A stretch of 64,000 nt of DNA from Flaccisagitta enflata (GCA_965153355.1 OZ231127.1:10726001-10790000), one strand, 5' to 3'; counted from the stretch's first letter, positions 37,861 to 51,230 are shown. Notes: generated by a model not told the origin, from the sequence alone. Translations and numbers: made by a program.

Positions 37861-38506
37861 TGACGACCAAGACGATTTTGGCTCGAGATACATATCTGCG
37901 ACCATGACTACCGAGACTCGCGTTATGGAATTCGGAGGAGGACGTGACAAAACACGCACAAGTGACCTTGACCATTTTCACTCTCCTTCACTCCTTTCCT
38001 TCCCCTCTTAAGGCTTACATTTCCTAAAGATAGGCGACAAATTAAAAATCTATTTTCATGATGATTGGACTAATATGCGTACTGAGGGTCTCTCTTTCAA
38101 TCTTCAACTGTATAGCACTGGCCTGACCTGAATTACAAAGCAAAAACAAAATTTAAGAATGCTTTGGTTAAGTCAAGGGGGGAAAATGAAAAATTTTAAT
38201 GTATCAGTGCAGGATATGAACAACTATAGTCTATAGGGGGCCGTCTGTCTTTCCTTAATCACAAATTCTTCTTCCAATGTCAATGTTTCAAGAAATTAAT
38301 TTCTATTCTTACCTTGCGCATAATCTCAGTGCTCATGTCAGATGATCTACCCACTAGCCACAGACACTGACTGCTTTCATGAATTTGTGCTTTAAAACTG
38401 ATAGTTAGGGAGGCTAAGAAAGAGTTGATGAAAAAAACCGTTCATGAATTGTATCTTTACTGTGTATTTTCTTTCGATTTTCACTTTAATGAAGGACAAA
38501 ATGATG
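37861..38506. other. Unique AT-rich sequence
   Basis: No gene or known repeat recognised. Confidence 0.5.
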
Positions 38507-38800
38507 GTAATTTTCTAGACGTTCGCTAGCCTGACTGGGGCAAAGTAGGAAGCTGAAATTTTTACTGAAGATAGAGAAGACATGTTGCCAGGGTAGACCT
38601 GGAACAAATCCCCAAAAAAGCTACTAGCCTCTATATGGTTGCATTTTACAGATTTCTTCTTGGATTTATTGTATGTAAAATAATAAAATTTAATTTTTTT
38701 TTACAGGTCTACCCTGGCCACATGTCTTGTCTATCTTCAGTAAAAATTTCAGCTTCCTCCGTTTCCCCAGTCAGGCTAGCGAGCGTCTGAAAAATTGCCT
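38507..38800. mobile_element. Small foldback element
   Basis: The arms GTTCGCTAGCCTGACTGGGG and CCCCAGTCAGGCTAGCGAGC are inverted. So are AGCTGAAATTTTTACTGAAG with CTTCAGTAAAAATTTCAGCT, and CCAGGGTAGACCTG with CAGGTCTACCCTGG. A loop of about 75 bp sits at the centre. Target duplication not identified. Confidence 0.75.
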
Positions 38801-39755
38801 ATATTTGGGTTTTCTCAATTTTCTGAAATTTTTTGAAGGGGTTTCTTACACTAGTATTTGACATTCTATAAAAGAAAAAAAAAATTCAGGGTAACTTCAT
38901 TTTGAAGCAACGATAGCCTTAAGTCTTCACCTTCCTCTTCCCTTTCCCCTTCCCTCTCCCTGTCCCCCTATACCCTCCTCTTCCCTTTACCCTTCCCCTC
39001 TTTCCCACCTCCTCTTCACTTACCTTCACTCCTCTGCTTTTTCCTTTTCCCTCCAGAAAAGAAAATGGTGAAACACACACGATGATAATTGATGAGGGAG
39101 GCAAAAGAAAGACGGGGGTTTTTATTCTTAAAAGAAAGTGAGACCTTGAAATTAGAACCTTTGATTTCAATGATGGTGAGATCAACTGCACTGGCAGGCC
39201 GACAGCCGTTCAAAAATGGGCAAGAAAGAATCAGGTTGTGGGGAAATAATCCGATAGGATGGTAAGCAATTATCATGGGGAAGATGGCTGAGAAGGGAAA
39301 TTATGGAGTTATAAATAGCGTTTGTAAAAGTGGAAGATAGTAACGAATCTAACGATACTAACGAATCTAACGACTAACGATACTAACGAATGTACCAATA
39401 GTAACATAGTCGTCGTCATCATGTCGTGACGTCAGACAGCGGACGTCCAACAGCGTCATTAATGTACCCTGAAATCATAACAAGAGTCTCAGCCGAAATG
39501 CTTACGTCTGCGTTTGGGTCAATCTCGAGCCTTCAGTCTTGACCATAAAGTTACATCTGATTTGTAATTCTGTACATTACATCAAAGAAGAAGGGATGTG
39601 GCTCAGCCTCGTCAGACGCATCAAATGGTTGGGGCTGGTCTTGACCGTCTTAATCGTTATTCAAAGAGAATCGGAAACGCTGGTGGTGTTCTTGACCGAT
39701 ACTGTAACACGTGCTTGGGCCATTAATGGAAGGGGGTAAAGAGGAGGAAAGGGAG
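38801..39755. other. Unique sequence with a C/T-rich patch
   Basis: Pyrimidine-rich at 38925-39050. A short TAACGAATC tandem lies at about 39340-39385. No gene supported. Confidence 0.5.
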
Positions 39756-39756
39756 A

Positions 39757-40268
<512 letters not shown>

Positions 40269-40535
40269 GACATCTGGAAACACCAGAGGAACAGGATAAA
40301 ATAGAAACAAAATAGAAGAAGAAAATGTAGAACAAAAAAAAAACAAGAATAAGAAAAAGAACAAAAAGGGCAACAACATCAACATCATCAACAAATATGA
40401 TGAAGACGACGATGATGACGATAATGATGACGACGACGATGGTGATGACGAAGACGGAATTTCATGCCTAAGTTTGGGTTCTGAGATTTGCATCGGTTTT
40501 CGGCCTTGAGTCTCACGAGAATGCCATGAATGCGG

Positions 40536-40975
40536 GATTTGATTGATTCCTAACCTTGATTTGCAGATGATCTCAGATGATCACAGATGATTGCGGATGA
40601 TCGTAGATGATGACAGGCAAATGCTGGGTTTGATTGATTCCTAACCTTGATTTGCAGATGATCTCAAATGATTTCAGATGATCATAGTTAACTGCAGTTG
40701 ATCGTAGATGATGACAGGCAAATGCGGGATTTGATTGAATCTTAACCTTGCAATTCACAGATAGTCACAAATGATTTCATATAATCTCAGATGATATCAG
40801 ATCTCTTCAGATGATTGCAGAAGATCTCAGATGATCTCAGATGATTACAGTTGATCGCAGATGATAACAAATGAATTGTTTGAATGACTTTTAGCCATAT
40901 TCTACAGATGATCTTGTATGATTTTAGATGATTGTAGATTGACTGAGATTATGACAGATGAATCCGGGATTAAAT
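40536..40975. repeat. GATGAT-rich repeat, about 95-bp unit
   Basis: TTTGATTGATTCCTAACCTT recurs at about 40538, 40630 and (diverged) 40731, embedded in CAGATGATC units. Confidence 0.88.
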
Positions 40976-41111
40976 TAGATTAGATTAGATTAGATTAGAT
41001 TAGATTAGACTGTATTAGATAAGATCAATGAGATAAGATCAATTAGATTAGAAGGGATGAGATGTGATTCAATTTGAAAAACAAGTGGATAAATTAGAAA
41101 TAGATGATAAG

Positions 41112-41184
41112 ATAGATAGATAGATGGATAGATAGATAGATAGATAGACAGATAGATAGATAGATGAATAGACAGATAGATAGT

Positions 41185-41280
<96 letters not shown>

Positions 41281-41305
41281 CAAATAGATAAATAGATAGA
41301 TAGAC

Positions 41306-41364
<59 letters not shown>

Positions 41365-41383
41365 CAGACAGATATATAGATAG

Positions 41384-41467
<84 letters not shown>

Positions 41468-41478
41468 ATAGATAAATA
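41112..41478. repeat. (GATA)n microsatellite, left part
   Basis: GATA tetranucleotides over about 365 bp with occasional GACA/GATG variants. They continue at 42091-42190 beyond an inserted element. Confidence 0.97.
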
Positions 41479-42090
41479 CAGTGCGGCGCAAAAATAAGTT
41501 TCAATCAGTTTAGTAGCCAATTATTTCAAAAGTAATGAGTTTAGACAATTGAAATCCATGACACTTTTAAACATCTTCAATTTTTTTACAAATTGAGTCC
41601 AATCCCATCGTTGTAACTTAATTTGTTAAAAAGTTATACAAGTTCAAAGAAGAGATGCAATTAACCAGTACGAACTATTGACAAAACACATCCTAGACCT
41701 TGTTTTTCTTTTATAGACTAAAAAAAAATCATGATTCATACCTCGTATCCATGAGCATTTTAAAGAGCTTCAAAAAATCTTCAATTCTAGACCAAGCAGG
41801 ACTTTATAGCTTGATTTGTTTCAAAATGACATTAGTTTGAAGTGAATCAGTCATGTTTTCAAACCCTCAAAATATCATGATTTTATGCTGTTTTTCCCAA
41901 GGCAATTTTGATATGTACTACTTCAAATCAATGTCACGCCTAAACGAAAAAAGCTAGAAATCTGGGATTAGTCTCAAATTAAAGAAAATTGAAAATTCTT
42001 TATTAATCTCACTAATAAAAGGTTCCTATCTTCATTAGAACATACAAAATACTAGTGACAAAACCTGAAACTTATTTTTGCGCCGCACTG
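41479..42090. mobile_element. TA-flanked MITE inserted in the GATA array
   Basis: The ends CAGTGCGGCGCAAAAATAAG (41479) and its complement (CTTATTTTTGCGCCGCACTG, to 42090) are separated by 612 bp in total, with TA at both junctions (41477-41478, 42091-42092). The TA comes from the GATA repeat. The interior shares AAACGAAAAAAGCTAGAAAT with the 19866-20907 element. Non-coding, Tc1/mariner-like by ends and target. Confidence 0.85.
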
Positions 42091-42127
<37 letters not shown>

Positions 42128-42128
42128 T

Positions 42129-42189
<61 letters not shown>

Positions 42190-42190
42190 A
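42091..42190. repeat. (GATA)n microsatellite, right part
   Basis: Continuation of the array interrupted by the MITE. Confidence 0.97.
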
Positions 42191-42467
42191 TGAAACTTTG
42201 ACAGAAAAAACGTCAAGCATAGTGCTACATAAAAGAATTAATTCCAGGTCATTGAGAAAGAGCATCTGAGAGTAAAAGCTTAATACTTTTTCTCAGTCGG
42301 GTTTGAACACCCGGTAGTGGGCAATTCCTCATATGATCATGACGGCTCCTTTAACAAATGCCACCGTTTCGGAGGAAAAAAAACGACAGTAAAAAGTGCT
42401 TCTTTATCATAAAATGATGCTTTTTTGTCGAGAGCTGGTTGTGTGAGAATGATGGGAAAAGTTTTAG

Positions 42468-42700
<233 letters not shown>

Positions 42701-42959
42701 AGAGAGAAACGGAAAACAGAAACAAAACAGAGAGTCAGAACAAATAGAAAATAGGGAGAATAAGGAGGAATAGAAAATTCCGAGGAACACACCTCCTTCA
42801 CCTCATATTCCAACACCTCCTTCAAGCGACCTCAACTTCCTCTTCTTCTTCCTCCTCCTTCTCTTCCCTCTCCTCCTCCTCCTTCCAGCGACCTCATACA
42901 TGAAAACTAGCCAAAGAAATTCCGCGATGCCAAAATGAAAAGAAGATAGAAAACCTGAT

Positions 42960-43640
42960 GCCGCCGAAATTTAGATGGGAAGGTGAAGAGGAAGCGATGG
43001 AGGAAGGTGAAGAGGGAGGGGTTGAGAGGAAGGTGATGAGAAAGGAAAGGAAGGAAGGGTATGAGGAGGGGGAAGAGGGAGATATGCGAAGAGGAATGGA
43101 AGAAGGAAGGTGAAGAGGAAGGGAAGGAGGAAGGAAGGTGAAGATTAAGGGACGGAGGAAGGGAGGTGAGGAGGAGGAAAGGGAGAAAGGTGAAGAGGAA
43201 GGGAAGGAGGAAGGAAGGTGAGGAGGGGGGAGAATGGGGAAGGAGATGAGGAAGGAAAGGAGGTCTCGAGGGAAGGGGAAGAGGAAAGGAAGCAGGAAGG
43301 GAGGTAAGGAAGGGAGGTGAGGAGGGGGAGAGGGAGAACGATAAAGAGGAAGGGAGGGAGGAAGGATGGGTGAAGATGGAGAAGATGGAGAAGGAAGGAG
43401 AAAGATGAAGGAGGAAGGGGTAAAAGTGAAGGACGAGAAGATAGGGGAGGGTGGAATAGATGAGAAGCCGTAAGGAAAGGTAAAAATGGAGAAGATGGAG
43501 GAGGGTGGTAAAGAAAGGTGAAGCAGAAAGGTAAAGAGGAAAAGACGAAAGAATGGAAAGGAGGACGAAGGTGAAAAGGAAAAGACAGCAAAGAAAAGGT
43601 TGTATTAACAGGCTGGGAATCTTGGAGCTGAGAACTAAGA
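42960..43640. repeat. Purine-rich GGAA/AGG degenerate tract
   Basis: A/G-rich plus strand with GGAAGG, AGGTGAAGAGG and similar units. Minus-strand Ser/Pro/Leu frames are artefacts. Confidence 0.9.
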
Positions 43641-43993
43641 GTAAGAGGGTGGGAAACAGAGATGATTGAACCAAGAAAGAATGGAGCAGATATTGAGATA
43701 GGTTAGAAGCAACAAGATAGGCAGAGAACCATGGTTCTTTTGGCAAAAAGGATGGGAAACGGGTGATCGAGATTCGTGAGAATGGTGAGTTTCTCATGAT
43801 CCGTTCCGTTTTTTCCTTGTTTGAAAATTGGTTAAAAAGAATTTTCAAAAGTGATTGTCATATCACCGATGTTGCGGTAAATGGAGCCTAGAGGACTAGA
43901 GGTGTAAAACTTCTTTTTTTCCTTCTCGTGTACTGATAGATAGAGATGATGTGTTTCTAACTGTGCAAGCGGCCTGAATGACAGAAAAGGTAA

Positions 43994-44289
43994 TTAATCG
44001 TGGACACGCGACTCTACACCTTGCTGTGTCGGTTTTATGGTAGGTCCGTCCGTCCATCGGGTTGGTTCCTCAGTCAAAATCCTAGAATGTACAGTCTTTT
44101 CTTGTCTGTATGTAGTTTTTTCTTGTCTTTTTTGGTGTTATAACTTATAGCTCATTGTACTAAATGTTCGTTATATGTATATGTGCTTATACTATATGAA
44201 CGATATGTTCGGAATGTAAGTGTGAAATACTGTTGTACTGTAGTTTTTTTAGCGCTGTAGTACTGCCCCTGCTCAACCGTCCGCGACTT
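43994..44289 (-). mobile_element. Family A element (GGAC type)
   Basis: The plus strand opens AATCGTGGACACGCGACTCT (tail), has a short GTCCGTCC array, and closes GCCCCTGCTCAACCGTCCGC then GACTTTT (head). Outer head lost. Confidence 0.7.
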
Positions 44290-44567
44290 TTCCCTGTTGT
44301 GTGTTAGTTTGCTTTTGTAAAATTCGCCTCTGGTATCTTCTCTGCTCATGTATCGAGCGATAAAGATTGACGTGTTTCTGACCGTAAACGCGGCTAACAA
44401 AAGTGCTCCACTTGATTGTCGATAGTCACACTCGTGGCTTTTTGTATCACGCTGCTCGCCTTCTTTGTATCGGGGAAATCGGATCCACGCTTTTAGCAAA
44501 TCACGACGATGAAAATGTCGATTACCTTTTACAAATTGGAAGCGAAAAATAGAGCATCTCTCTTTAT

Positions 44568-44735
44568 ATCCTCTTCTTCTTCTTCTTCTTCTTCAGCTTC
44601 TTCTTCTTCTTCTTCTTGTTCTTCTTCTTCTGCTTCTTCTTCTTCTTCTTCTTCTTCTTCTTCTGCTTCTTCTTCTTCTTCTTTTTCTTTTTCTTTTTTT
44701 CTTTTTCTTCTTCTTCTTCTTCTTCTCCTTCTTCT

Positions 44736-44767
<32 letters not shown>

Positions 44768-45079
44768 TTCTTCTTCTTCTTCTTTTTCTTTCCCTTCTTT
44801 TTCTTCTTTTTCTTCTTCTTCTTTTGCTTCTTCTAATTCTTCTACTTCCTCTCTTTCTATTTTTTCTTCTTCTTCTTCTTCTTCTTCTTCTCCTTCTTCT
44901 TCTTCTTCTTCTTCTTCTTCTTCTTCTTCTTCTTCTTCTTCTTCTTTTCTTCTTCTTCTTCTTCTTCTTCTTCTTCTTCTTCTTCTTCTTCTTCTTCTTC
45001 TTCTTCTTCTTCTTCTTCTTCTTCTTCTTCTTCTTCTTCTTCTTCTTCTTCTTCTTCTTCTTCTTCTTCTTCTTCTTTA

Positions 45080-45110
<31 letters not shown>

Positions 45111-45562
45111 CTTCTTCTTCTTCTTCCTCGGCTTCTTCTTCCTCTCCTTCTTCATTTGCTTCTTCCAATTCTTCTACTTCTTTTTCTTTTTCTTCTTCTT
45201 CTTCTTCTTCTTATTCTTCTTCTTCTTCTTCTTCTTCTTCTTCTTCTTCTTCTTCTTCTTCTTTTTCTTTTCTTCCTCTTTTTCCTCTTCTCTGTATTTC
45301 TGCTTCTTGCCTTCCTCCCCACTTCTCTAATCCTTCTTTGTCATTTTCTCCATCTTCTTCTTCTTCTTCTTTTTCTCCTTCTTCTTCTTTTTCTTCTTCT
45401 TCTTCTTCTTCTTCTTCTTCTTCTTCTTCTTCTTCTTCTTCTTCTTCTTCTTCTTCTTCTTCTTCTTCTTCTTCTTCTTCTTCTTCTTCTTCTTCTTCCT
45501 CGTCTTCCTCTTCTTCTTCTTCTTCTTCCTCCTCTCCTTCTTCTTCTTCTTCTTCTTCTTCT

Positions 45563-45594
<32 letters not shown>

Positions 45595-45719
45595 ATCTTC
45601 TTCCTCGTCTTCTTATTCTTCTTCTTCTTCTTCTTCTTCTTCTTCTTCTTCGTCTTCTTCTTCTTCTTCTTCTTCTTCTTCTTCTTCTTCTTCTTCTTCT
45701 TCTTCTTCTTCTTCCTCTC
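44568..45719. repeat. (TTC)n tract, about 1.15 kb
   Basis: Almost pure TTC with occasional TTCC, TTTTTC and TTG variants, and a more mixed island at about 45290-45345. Poly-Ser, poly-Leu and poly-Phe frames are artefacts. Confidence 0.98.
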
Positions 45720-46026
45720 AACATTTCTACTTACTTCATTCCTCCCCATTTGCCCATCAACTTGTTGATCGTGCATCGTACGCCGTGTCAAATTGCTGGA
45801 GAGCAGCTTAGCTTTGGCCACAGTTGGCTATTTTTTTTCTGACATTTTACATTAGATAGCTGCCTTCTTAAGGACAGAACCTAATTCTCATATGGGAGAG
45901 GGCCTTTTGAATCTCACCTCCGACCCTCTTCTTAGTTGAATGCAACGCGTTTCAACTACAAATCTCTTTGTATTTAAATTTCATAATCAAAAAAGTCAAT
46001 TCGTGAGACTTAATAGTCTTTTTTTC
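45720..46026. other. Unique spacer
   Basis: Nothing recognised. Confidence 0.5.
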
Positions 46027-46261
46027 TAGTTGAGGACACGCAGCTCTATAAGAGACTTTGTCTGTCTGTCCGTCTGTCTGTCCGTCTATCCTTCCGTAGT
46101 GATCATGGAAAAAAGTGGAAAAAACAAGTGTTTTAGATACTTTTTTGTGTATGCCTGTATGTAAGGGGGGGGGGATTGTTGGGATTGGAATGTGTATGGG
46201 GGTTGGACGCCCACGTCCACCCGTCCACAACGATATTGTAACCCCGCGACACTTGTTTTCT
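46027..46261 (-). mobile_element. Family A element, A2 variant
   Basis: The plus strand opens TAGTTGAGGACACGCAGCTC (tail), then a TCTGTCCG array and the AAAAGTGGAAAAAAC block, and closes CCACCCGTCCACAACGATAT then GTAACCCC (head). Confidence 0.72.
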
Positions 46262-46546
46262 TTTTTCATCCATTCCAGTTTCTATTCCCCGTATTTCTTC
46301 TGACCATACTATCTCCTTATCTTCTGTCTCATGTTAGCTATCTTCCTCTTCTTCAATCTTCATCCCTTCCGGCACAAAAAGAGTGACAATGTTAGCCATC
46401 AACAAATCTGATGATTGTGTATTTGTCAATGAACGGGAAAGAAGTGAGAGTGAAAATGTGAGATATTAACGATTACTACTGCAGGAGGCATATACTCACT
46501 TGCGACACTGGTGATGGGACATGGTGATGCCAATCAGTAATGAAAA

Positions 46547-47151
46547 TAGTCGCAAAAGCGTTACATGGTCAGCGGTACCCGATGCCCCTAAGTTAGTGTG
46601 TGTGGGAATGAGATTATGAGAGGGGCAGCGGCCCCGGAGGGGCCGATGACCTATGATTCCACATAGGACAATTTTCTCCGGTTTGAGAAGCTGGTTTGGA
46701 GGGCTGAGAGGCCTGATTTTGGCTCTGAAAGGTCTGACTTTGGGTGTGAGAGGCTTGGTTTGGGGTCTGAGAGGCTTGATTTGGGGTCTGAAAGGCCTTA
46801 TTTGGGTCTTTGGGGTCTAATTTGGGGTCTGCAAAGCCTGACATGGGGTCTAAGGCCTGATTTGGATCTGAAAGGCCTAATTTGGGGTTTGAGAAGCCTG
46901 ATCTGGGGTCTGGGAGGCCTGATTTGGGGTCTGAGAGGCCTGATTTGGGGTCTGGAAGGCCTGATTTGAGGTCTGAGGAGCCTGATTTGGGGTCAGAAAT
47001 GTCTGATTTGGAGTCGAAAAGGCCAGATTTGGGGTCTGAGAGGCTTTATTTGAGGCTTGGGGGGGACGGACGGACGGAAAACGGAAACCGGAGAAAATTG
47101 CCCTATGTGGAATCATAGGTCATCGGCCCCTCCGGGGCCGCTGCCCAAAAA
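46547..47151 (+). mobile_element. Family B array-bearing foldback element 3
   Basis: The terminal block is AGTCGCAAAAGCGTTACATG. The arm GGGGCAGCGGCCCCGGAGGG reads on through GATGACCTATGATTCCACAT and CTCCGG. About 17 units of 20 bp follow (GAGGCCTGATTTGGGGTCT type, 46690-47050). The inverted arm then ends CCGCTGCCC plus AAAAA. The arms match over about 65 bp with compensatory CCCCGGAGGGG / CCCCTCCGGGG. Confidence 0.88.
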
Positions 47152-47949
47152 GGAGTGACAGTGGAAATCCATTACCGTCCACTTAGGTGCGACATGGCAT
47201 CATTCTACGTATCTACTCATCTACTAATCTACTTATCCTGTGATTGTATATTAGGTAATGCAAAAATAGAATTAAGATTTATGAAATCATCTATTGTCAC
47301 TGCTAGGCGCGACAATAGCATTTATCCACGATTTGGTGATTGTGCAATGAAAAAAAAATGGAAATTGAAATGTGAGAAATCATTTATAAACACTACAGAC
47401 TGTATTCACTCAGGTGTGACAATGGAGTCCATCAGCTAATTCCTGTGATTTTGCATCATTTATATTGGAATGGGAAAAAAGAGTGGAGCGTAACATCATC
47501 AAAGGCTTACCAAAAGATTCGTGCTCGGTCAACAAACTCACTAAATTCGAGCCTGAACATGTTGTAATATTTTTGTCAAGTCTCCTTGCCGTAAAGCCCA
47601 AAAATGGCAAGAATGGCCAAAATGGCAAGAATGCAGTAGAGCACAAAAAATGGCAAATGCTTTTTTTTTTCTTGGAAAGCAGAAATAGTCGTTGCAGCAG
47701 TCCTCTTGAATCTTGATCCATATTCTTAATTCAGAAAGTGATCAGTCGCGCAAATGTATGGCCAAACCATCTCAGGGGACACGTCAATACAGCTAATGAA
47801 GGGATAATCGATGAAGAATTAACAATTGTTACAACTGAGGTAGGGTAACGTAGCCGCGTGCACACAGTTAAATATGTGATATTTCTTCCATCTGAAGAAT
47901 GGGAAAGGCAACGAGGAGGAAATTTGAGTAATCTACTGCAAAGATCGCC

Positions 47950-47950
<1 letters not shown>
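47152..47950. other. Unique sequence, no supported gene
   Basis: Short frames at 47410-47720 on both strands lack a recognisable family. Near 47850 a short GGGTAACGTAGCCGCGTGCA resembles a family A head remnant. Confidence 0.45.
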
Positions 47951-47953
<3 letters not shown>

Positions 47954-48013
<60 letters not shown>

Positions 48014-48381
48014 TGCGACGGAAATCTTCTCTTCGTTTTCACCTGAATTGTCACATCGAATTTTAGACCCCCCGCTTGAAATCGCGAGTCCGTCTTCTTC
48101 GATATCTCTAACTCTGCCTCTAATTCAACCTGTTTCTGTTATTGCCTCTGTCCCTGTCTCTGTCTGTGTGTCTGTCTCTCTACCTGTCTTTCAGTCTGTC
48201 TGTGTCTGGTGGTGTCTGTCTGTGTCTATCTGTCTGCCTGACTGTCTGTCGATCTGTCTATCTGTAGTCTAGCTGTCTGTCTCTATCAGCTCTCATTCTC
48301 TCTGTTATTCTGTCTCTGTCTGTCCGATTCGCTCTCTATCTTTATCTGTCTGTCTGTCTGTCTGTCCATCTGTTTGTCCGT

Positions 48382-48459
<78 letters not shown>
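47954..48459. repeat. (CT)n, degenerate TGTC array, (CT)n
   Basis: CT at about 47954-48006, loose CTGTCTGTC units at 48130-48380, CT at 48384-48459. Confidence 0.92.
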
Positions 48460-48460
<1 letters not shown>

Positions 48461-49013
48461 CCTGTCATCTTCTCATCATCATCCTCGTTCTCTTCCATCT
48501 TGAAATCACTTCAGTTTTCCAATAATCCATTTTTTTTCTTTTTCGAATCTGGCCCCTCACTTCCCTTCCCGCCCCCCCCCCTCACTCGGCTTGAAGTATG
48601 TCAGGCCATTAACGCAGCGAGAGGCGAGACTTAGTCTTCTTGGATGTGTTCATGCTGAATGACATGATTTAGAAAACATCTTCTTCAATCAAGCCCATAC
48701 ATGGCAATATTATCCAATATCCATACTGCTGACATCAATCTGATCCTATATTTATGTCAGCATTTTGATAACAAACAAGTCAATTGTGATAAAACCATTT
48801 TTCTATGCACATGACATTTTTTTTTTCTATTGGTAAGATGATTTCTTTGGTCGGTCCATTGGTTGCCCATCCATATGCCACAATCAAGTTGACCTTTGTT
48901 TCTGGACAAATCAATATTTTGAAACTACTGTATGTTTTATACGAAAAAAATTCAGTTAAAAATCTGCTTCCTTAACAAAATTTGCAAACAATTAAAAGAC
49001 CGTCTGTTTTAGG
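48460..49013. other. Unique sequence
   Basis: No gene or repeat family recognised. Confidence 0.5.
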
Positions 49014-49148
49014 AACAAGGCCGGATACATGGCTACCTTAGTCGCACGCGGGTGGGCAGGGGCGGCGAAAAAAGCTAAGCGTGACCTAAGCGTGACGGAC
49101 AGACCGACGGACAGAGCGGGTTGTAGAGTCGCGTGCACGCGACTAAAA
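49014..49148 (+). mobile_element. Family A element (GTGC type), short array
   Basis: The head ACAAGGCCGGATACATGGCT is followed by AGTCGCACGCGGGTGGGCAG, a very short GACCGACGGAC array, and the tail AGTCGCGTGCACGCGACT followed by AAAAA. The most compact complete copy. Confidence 0.88.
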
Positions 49149-49215
49149 AGGTTGGATTCAACAAAATGCCCAAGGATCATTGCAATTTCGATAAAACTTC
49201 AGTGTGAACTTTTTC

Positions 49216-49424
<209 letters not shown>

Positions 49425-49489
49425 GTGCGTTTTCATCATTTCTTCTACTTCTTCCTTTAGCTCAAATTGGCAATGAAGACAAGTCGAGG

Positions 49490-50160
49490 AAGAAGAGGTA
49501 AGAGGACAGCGAACGCCAGTTCCGTCGGCACTCAGGTAGAATTTGGAGATTTGGAGATTGGGGTGACATATTGCTTGAGAAATGACGAGGACAGCGAATG
49601 CCAGTTCTGTCGGCACTCAGGTTGGATTTGGAGATATGGAGATTGGGGTATGTTTGGAGGAGAAATGACAAGGACAGTGAATGCCAGTTCCATCAGCACT
49701 CAAGCAGAATTTGGAGATATGGAGATTGAGGTATGTTTTGGGGAGAAATGAGGAGGACAGCAAATGCCAGTTCCGTCAGCACTCAGGTAGAATTTGAAGA
49801 TATGGAGATTGGGGTATGTTTGGGGGAGAAATGACAAGGACAGCGAATGCCAGTTCCGTAGGCACTCAGGTAGAATTTGGAGATATGGAGATTGGGGTGA
49901 CACATTGCTTGAGATATGACGAGGACAGCGAATGCCAGTTCCGTCGGCATTCAGGTGGAATTTGGAGATATGGAGATCGGGTATGTTTGGGGAAGTAATA
50001 CAGAGGACAGCCAAAGTCAGATTCGTTAGCGTTAAGGTATAATTTGAAGGGATAGAGATTGGGGGAAGTTATTGGTGGAAAAATGAAGAGGATAACAAAC
50101 GCCAGTTCCGTCACCTTTCAGGTCGAATTTGGCAATAGGGATATGGATGGGGTAAGTTTG
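49490..50160. repeat. Minisatellite, about 85-bp unit, 7-8 copies
   Basis: AATGCCAGTTCCGTCGGCAC and ATTTGGAGATATGGAGATTG recur every 82-87 bp (49508, 49594, 49680, 49762, 49849, 49935 and so on). The period is not a multiple of 3, so no repeat protein is expected. Confidence 0.93.
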
Positions 50161-50391
50161 GGGGAGAGCCTTTAAAGATATGGCGGAGAAATAAAGAGGA
50201 CACTCAGATAGAAAAGCTATGAGCTATGAGTAGATAGTTATGTAGAGTATCTCGGGGTTGTAAAGGCCTGCCTCTCACACAGTTCAGACTGGTAACCCCT
50301 TTCAAAAATTGCATAAATGCTTTTTTTATTTTCCGACTAATTTTGCAACAGGTGTTCTTCTATATTTTTTTAGGTAGAATAGTATGTAAAT

Positions 50392-50742
50392 GAAGATGCC
50401 TAATCAATATGCTTGTTGACCATTTGCCCCTTCCGTCTTGCTCATGACTAACGCCAGGCTGAGTCTTTTTCCCTGAGCTGTGGTGTGTTTCCCACGCTCG
50501 GGTTCCCACATGAACCATTCCGCTTAAACCAACATGTTGGTTACGGTCACCAGGTTGGAAGTATGCAATCAAGGCACGACAAAGCCTGATACAGATCGCG
50601 GTATGTGATTGAAGATTCCTAAACAATATGCTTGTTGACCATTTGTCTCTTTCGTTCTGCTTCCATGCCACGCTAAGACAGTCTTTTCCCCTTAGCTGTG
50701 GTGCGTTTCCCACGTTCATATTCCTACATAAACTGTTCCGCT
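50392..50742. repeat. 219-bp offset tandem duplication
   Basis: ATATGCTTGTTGACCATTTG, AGCTGTGGTG and GTTTCCCACG recur with an offset of about 219 bp. The homologous parts are 50392-50527 and 50611-50742. A minus-strand frame crosses it but has no recognised domain. Confidence 0.8.
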
Positions 50743-51013
50743 TTCACTACCAACTCCGCCTCAACCACCACCAACAACATGAAGTCGAATATTAGCAAAG
50801 AGCAGAGAGAGTGCCCACAAAGGTGCCAAAAAGGTGCTAAAAAAGGGGCCTAAAGGGGGCCAAAAAGGTGCCGAAAAGATGGTGATAGAAATTTGATGAA
50901 GCCAAACCATTTTGCTGGAATCTCATCGCATCAAAACAAGAGGAAGGAGGCTCGACCCATGAAAGAGGTTTCCTAAGGGCGGGACCAACGTAAGATTTCA
51001 CTACTAGATGCAA

Positions 51014-51015
<2 letters not shown>

Positions 51016-51099
<84 letters not shown>

Positions 51100-51112
51100 G
51101 AGACAGAGAGAC

Positions 51113-51175
<63 letters not shown>

Positions 51176-51230
51176 CAGAGACAGAGACAGAGAGACAGAG
51201 ACAGAGACAGAGAGACAGAGACAGAGTAGC
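51016..51230. repeat. (GA)n with AGAGAC higher-order pattern
   Basis: GA repeats to about 51090, then AGACAGAG units alternating with GA. Confidence 0.97.

Noticed and set aside
38000-38920. CTTAAGGCT and AGCCTTAAG as ends of a 900-bp element
   Set aside because: Complementarity stops after 9 bp, so a chance match is likely.
42297-42315. GGGTTTGAACACCCGG as a possible tRNA T-arm
   Set aside because: No A box, acceptor stem or terminator at proper distance on either strand.
44509-45842. Poly-Ser/Leu/Phe and poly-Lys/Glu/Arg frames of up to 273 codons
   Set aside because: Produced by the TTC/GAA array on both strands.
50360-50719. A 119-codon minus-strand frame
   Set aside because: It spans a tandem duplication offset by 219 bp, which keeps the frame open. 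No recognisable domain.
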